Source: JAAGZL01 sp050291725 | GTDB taxonomy: Bacteria > Pseudomonadota > Gammaproteobacteria > Chromatiales > Chromatiaceae | Assembly (NCBI GenBank): GCA_050291725.1 | Contig: JBNKKH010000027.1 | Span: 62,001-126,000, forward strand | Direction of reading: 5' to 3' | DNA length: 64,000 bases | In this document: one piece after another, positions 61,224 through 64,000 of the stretch | Numbering within the stretch: position 1 is the first letter of the stretch | How the letters are laid out: every line of letters starts with the position of its first letter | The notes under the pieces: model-generated | What the model saw: the letters and a program-made list of their open reading frames with translations, nothing else | Databases searched by the model: none | Told to the model about the DNA's origin: nothing | Translations under genes and position numbers: made by a program

Positions 61224-61613
61224 GTTTGCTGGCGTTGCTCTAACAAAATAAACACCTCCAAAACATAGGCCTAATAATAACAATATTGCAAATAACCCTA
61301 AATCAAAATATACCACTAAAGCTAGAAGCATAAGACTGGAGATAACACCTAATGCTAAACCTAACCTTATATATTTTACCTGTGAAGTAGACATTGAACT
61401 CCGTTTCTTTGAAACGCGATAAATTGCTGCAAAGTAACCCAGCAAACCAAATGGAGCAGCTAAGCCCAAGGTTAGTGAAATTAAACTGGGCTTTACCATT
61501 GCTGAGTATAAAAATATTACTCCATAGAACGATAAAATTAGAATAACTGGCAATAAAACAATCCCGGTAACGCGGAATATAATTTGAAATACTCTATGCT
61601 CAATCAATTCCAT
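61218..61613 (-). CDS. Membrane protein of unknown function (cassette gene)
   Basis: 131 residues, four helices (about 12-34, 42-65, 82-102, 105-125). TAA stop in the attC 6 core. Start near attC 7. Not recognised. Confidence 0.7.
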   Translation of the reverse strand: MELIEHRVFQIIFRVTGIVLLPVILILSFYGVIFLYSAMVKPSLISLTLGLAAPFGLLGYFAAIYRVSKKRSSMSTSQVKYIRLGLALGVISSLMLLALVVYFDLGLFAILLLLGLCFGGVYFVRATPANT

Positions 61614-61622
61614 TTCTTATAC

Positions 61623-61706
61623 ACATAACGTATTACATATGGGGCGCGTAGCAGCATAGCTGCGGAGTGTCCCAGTGAGCGACAGCGAACGACATAATGT
61701 GCTTGT
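61623..61706 (-). repeat. attC site 7, left part (split by IS110-family element)
   Basis: ACATAAC begins the site; the site then runs through TGTCCCAGTGAGCG and ACATAATGTGCTTGT and breaks. Joining to the right part (62910-62914) restores the terminal GTTATGT. Confidence 0.85.
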
Positions 61707-61739
61707 ATGGTTCAATTTGGATATTAATAGCCACTCCCT

Positions 61740-61915
61740 GCCTGTTCTTATTAATGATAGTGATAAAGTGAAGCCCGTAACTTGGGTGAACAAGTTACCG
61801 GTTCAGCAGCCCGATGACCATTAGGTCCAAAAGACCGTTAACAAGCGTGGGCGCTGAGCCGACCCGATTTTATCTCGAACAGTCGAATGGGCTTCAAGCC
61901 CGAATTTAGCAAGGT
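61740..61915 (+). ncRNA. Candidate bridge (seek) RNA of the IS110-family element
   Basis: The left end of the element folds into several hairpins: GTAACTTG/CAAGTTAC (61777-61798), GGTC/GACC (61824-61836) and GGGCT/AGCCC (61889-61901). TAACAAGCG (61839-61847), just past the second hairpin, is the exact reverse complement of the right junction CGCTTGTTA (62903-62911). IS110-group elements encode guide RNAs in this position. Boundaries are approximate and expression is not shown. Confidence 0.55.
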
Positions 61916-61924
61916 AGAGTTCTA

Positions 61925-62872
61925 ATGACAAATCCTAAAAAGAGAAAATCTGTGGTTAATGTGGGTGTAGACGTAGGAAAGTGGATGCTGGATGTATGTA
62001 TATACGAAAAAGGCATCCATTGGCAGGATGAGAATAGCTCAGAGGGCATTATGCGAATATTGAAGCGTCTCTCCCACTATCGAGTAGAACGGCTAGTAAT
62101 GGAGGCCACAGGGCGCTACCAACTCAATCTGGCCGCTGCTGCCTATGATAGAAAAATCCCGGTCTGCATCATCAAGCCCTTATCTATTAGAAAATACGCA
62201 GGGGCAACTGAACAGTTGGCTAAGACCGATAAGATAGATGCTTATGTGATAGCTGAATTTGCAGCTATTCTACAACCAGAACCAACGCCTAAGGTCAGTA
62301 AAAACCTACGTTTAATCAAAGATCTGTTATCCAGGCGCAGACAGATCATAGAGATACGTACCAAAGAGCTGAACCGGATACAGGTCATGGGCAAGGCATT
62401 TGAGGCGTCATGCCGTAGAATTATCAAATGCCTGGATACTGAAATCTCTCGCATCGAGAAACAGCTGGATAAATGCGTTGAGCAGCAATCGGAATGGTCA
62501 CAACGTAAAGCTATATTAATGTCTGCTCCAGGTGTCGGAGATACCCTGGTCTACACCCTGTTGGCAGATATGCCAGAGCTGGGCACTATGACCAACAAGC
62601 AGGCTGGTGCACTGGTCGGTGTTGCACCAATAAATCGTGATAGTGGTAGATCAAGAGGAAAGAGACGCATTCAAGGTGGCAGGGCATGTGTGCGGACAAC
62701 TCTTTATATAGCTACTCTCAGTGCCACTCAATGTAACCCAGTAATCAGGGCGTTTTATCAGCAGCTAGTGGCACAGGGCAAGCACAAGAAAGTAGCTATT
62801 ACTGCATGTATGCGTAAATTTATCACCATGCTGAACGCTATGGTTAGAGACGAAACTGAATGGGCTTATTGA
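61925..62872 (+). CDS. IS110-family transposase (DEDD recombinase)
   Basis: 315 residues, intact. N-terminal RuvC-like DEDD domain: Asp in VGVDVGKWMLDV (D16), Glu in VMEATGRYQ (near 60), and the pair in KTDKIDAYVIAE (near 101-104). C-terminal Transposase_20 domain: SAPGVGDTLVYTLLADMPELG and GVAPINRDSGRSRGKRRIQGGR with the conserved Ser. Full-length, so the element may still be mobile. Start ATG follows AAGG. Confidence 0.95.
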   Translation: MTNPKKRKSVVNVGVDVGKWMLDVCIYEKGIHWQDENSSEGIMRILKRLSHYRVERLVMEATGRYQLNLAAAAYDRKIPVCIIKPLSIRKYAGATEQLAKTDKIDAYVIAEFAAILQPEPTPKVSKNLRLIKDLLSRRRQIIEIRTKELNRIQVMGKAFEASCRRIIKCLDTEISRIEKQLDKCVEQQSEWSQRKAILMSAPGVGDTLVYTLLADMPELGTMTNKQAGALVGVAPINRDSGRSRGKRRIQGGRACVRTTLYIATLSATQCNPVIRAFYQQLVAQGKHKKVAITACMRKFITMLNAMVRDETEWAY

Positions 62873-62903
62873 TGACTATTTTTATCTACTTGACGCCACA
62901 GTC

Positions 62904-62914
62904 GCTTGTTATGT
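62904..62914 (-). repeat. attC site 7, right part
   Basis: GCTTGTTATGT, including the complete GTTATGT core, abuts the stop of the next cassette gene by 2 bases. Confidence 0.85.
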
Positions 62915-62916
62915 GT

Positions 62917-63228
62917 TCAACCTTCATTCTTTTTTCTGCGCCATATGTTGACAGCTTCAGTTGCTAGATCTGAAAGCTGGTTTGATACATCGCGACCTTT
63001 ATAGATTGATGAAGTACCTTTAGCAATTGGCATTGAATTATGAATATCCTGAGCAAGTTTATGTAGATACTCGCGCCCACCACTTTGGTATCGTCTTTGC
63101 TCCGTGTCATTTAACTGAATCATGTACGTATAGCCAAATGCGCTCATGTTGCAGTTTGCATCGAGGAACAATTTGCCTTCATGTTCAAACAGAAACCATG
63201 CCCAATTTTCAGAATCGATTACTCTCAT
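62917..63228 (-). CDS. Conserved hypothetical protein common in integron arrays
   Basis: 103 residues. MRVIDSENWAWFLFEHEGKLF, CNMSAFGYTYMIQL, IHNSMPIAKGTSS and YKGRDVS match a hypothetical family I recall from integron cassettes. No signal peptide, no known motif. Its start lies 10 bases from attC 8. Confidence 0.78.
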   Translation of the reverse strand: MRVIDSENWAWFLFEHEGKLFLDANCNMSAFGYTYMIQLNDTEQRRYQSGGREYLHKLAQDIHNSMPIAKGTSSIYKGRDVSNQLSDLATEAVNIWRRKKNEG

Positions 63229-63237
63229 ACTCGCGAC

Positions 63238-63308
63238 ACATAACGCCCCACATCAGCCGACCGAAAGCCGCGCAGCGGTTTTGGGTCGGCTGGATGTGAT
63301 TGTTGGGC
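63238..63308 (-). repeat. attC site 8
   Basis: ACATAAC and GTTGGGC with strong inner arms CACATC-AGCCGACC / GGTCGGCT-G-GATGTG (one extra-helical G), 71 bp. It is 2 bases past the TGA of the next gene. Confidence 0.93.
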
Positions 63309-63310
63309 AT

Positions 63311-63988
63311 TCATAGTAAGTATTGCCACTTCGGTTGAAGGTTTTCCAAAATAAAGTTTTCGACTATATATATATTTGCAAAACCACCTTTATCGTAATT
63401 TGCAATCTTTTGTTCTAAGTAGGAGTAATCTCCGTCACATTCCAATAACGGTGTGTCGCTATCAAACAATATCAGTAAGATTGAATTGTTCGGATAGTTC
63501 TTTTTCTGTTTTTTAGCAATCGATTCAAAAATGTATTGCGCAACATCATCAACGTGCTCATTGTTCGTGTGAACATAAGGCTGTGTTTTAGTTGGTGAGT
63601 TGCCGCTTGGCTTTTTCTGAATATTCTTTGGCGAAAACGCAAAGCCATGATTTATTATGTCTTGTGTTACTAAATATTTCTTTTTGTGTTGTGCCTTTGT
63701 TATTTCAACAGTCGTTTTATCGTCTAAAATAGCATCCCCTTTCTGATCTCCAGCGATATATTTAATTTTATGATATTTTTTCCCCTGTGATTTCAAGAAA
63801 AACATGAGTGGGACTATCTCTTCAAAAAAGTTCTTAAAGCTATTTGTATTCGATGGAGTGAACGCGATTTTTTTATATTCGCTATTTTTTACTAGTGAAA
63901 TATGTTTTCTTAGCTCCTCAATTACGAAACCAATATACGCGGAAATATCAACATTTACAGAATCAATTGGAGAGATATCTATATCCAT
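63311..63988 (-). CDS. Uncharacterised cassette protein with PD-(D/E)XK-like motif
   Basis: 225 residues, starting 12 bases from the right window edge. The centre has GDQKGDAIL and, 10 residues on, VEITKAQ, followed by VTQDIINHGF; a D-x(n)-E-x-T arrangement like this is seen in some nuclease folds, with Thr in place of the usual Lys. That link is weak. The N-terminal half is helical; the C-terminal half has LLILFDSDTPLL. It ends at attC 8. Confidence 0.75.
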   Translation of the reverse strand: MDIDISPIDSVNVDISAYIGFVIEELRKHISLVKNSEYKKIAFTPSNTNSFKNFFEEIVPLMFFLKSQGKKYHKIKYIAGDQKGDAILDDKTTVEITKAQHKKKYLVTQDIINHGFAFSPKNIQKKPSGNSPTKTQPYVHTNNEHVDDVAQYIFESIAKKQKKNYPNNSILLILFDSDTPLLECDGDYSYLEQKIANYDKGGFANIYIVENFILENLQPKWQYLL

Positions 63989-64000
63989 AGCTTATGTTGC

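Larger units (their letters stand above)
61701..62903 (+). mobile_element. IS110-family insertion sequence in an attC site
   Basis: 1203 bp between two copies of GCTTGT (61701 and 62904). It holds one recombinase gene, a left noncoding region of about 220 bases and a right one of only about 30. No terminal inverted repeats, as usual for the family. The long left end is the layout of IS110-group elements with an upstream noncoding RNA. It is oriented opposite to the cassette genes. Ends are inferred from the attC reconstruction. Confidence 0.88.

Overview
The window looks like chromosomal DNA of a sulfur-oxidising gammaproteobacterium. Supporting genes are a flavocytochrome c sulfide dehydrogenase pair (fccB plus an FccA-like cytochrome), a full System I cytochrome c maturation operon (ccmABCDEFGHI), several other c-type cytochromes, ubiquinone genes ubiC and ubiA, and the typical yicC/gmk/rpoZ/spoT/ridA/recG neighbourhood. 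I cannot name a species from sequence alone.

Layout. 1-12.7 kb: housekeeping and small conserved genes, starting inside nadC: FKBP isomerase, Ycf46-like AAA ATPase, AGCS symporter, ankyrin lipoprotein, VPLPA-CTERM-like secreted protein, hisI-gloB-pyrC, a phosphotransferase/P-loop fusion, a duplicated EF-hand protein and a CheY-like regulator. 12.8-16 kb: fcc operon on the minus strand, tRNA-Arg(CCG) beside a broken tRNA copy, and a monohaem cytochrome. 16-20 kb: rep helicase, LOG protein, DUF2782, YaiI. 20-28 kb: the phosphate regulon phoB-phoR-pstS-pstC-pstA-pstB-phoU with Pho boxes before phoB and pstS, and a 267-bp MITE inserted exactly at the phoB/phoR junction. 28-29.6 kb: PilZ protein, PsiE, RdgB. 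29.8-36.4 kb: the ccm operon, followed by a di-haem cytochrome peroxidase-like gene overlapping a large PAS/GGDEF/EAL sensor. 40.7-54.3 kb: rph, a PP2C phosphatase/kinase pair, yicC, gmk, rpoZ, spoT, ridA, a thiamine-related pair, a DNA glycosylase, a methyltransferase, recG, ubiC and ubiA. 54.3-56.3 kb: a YbhB-like protein, an unknown gene and long-form hisG.

From about 56.4 kb the DNA becomes AT-rich and accessory. From about 58.2 kb to the right edge it is an array of integron gene cassettes: eight attC-like sites, each just after the stop codon of a minus-strand gene, with no integron integrase in the window (a CALIN, or the distal part of a chromosomal integron). One attC is split by a 1203-bp IS110-family element whose long, hairpin-rich left end is a good candidate for a bridge (seek) RNA; it contains a 9-nt complement of the right insertion junction. 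Most cassette products are small membrane or exported proteins of unknown function; others are GFA-like, DUF1330-like and HD-domain proteins.

A palindromic REP-like element (CCCTCTCCCC..GGGGAGAGGG) recurs at 4.9, 47.9-48.1 (three copies in 106-bp tandem units) and 55.0 kb.
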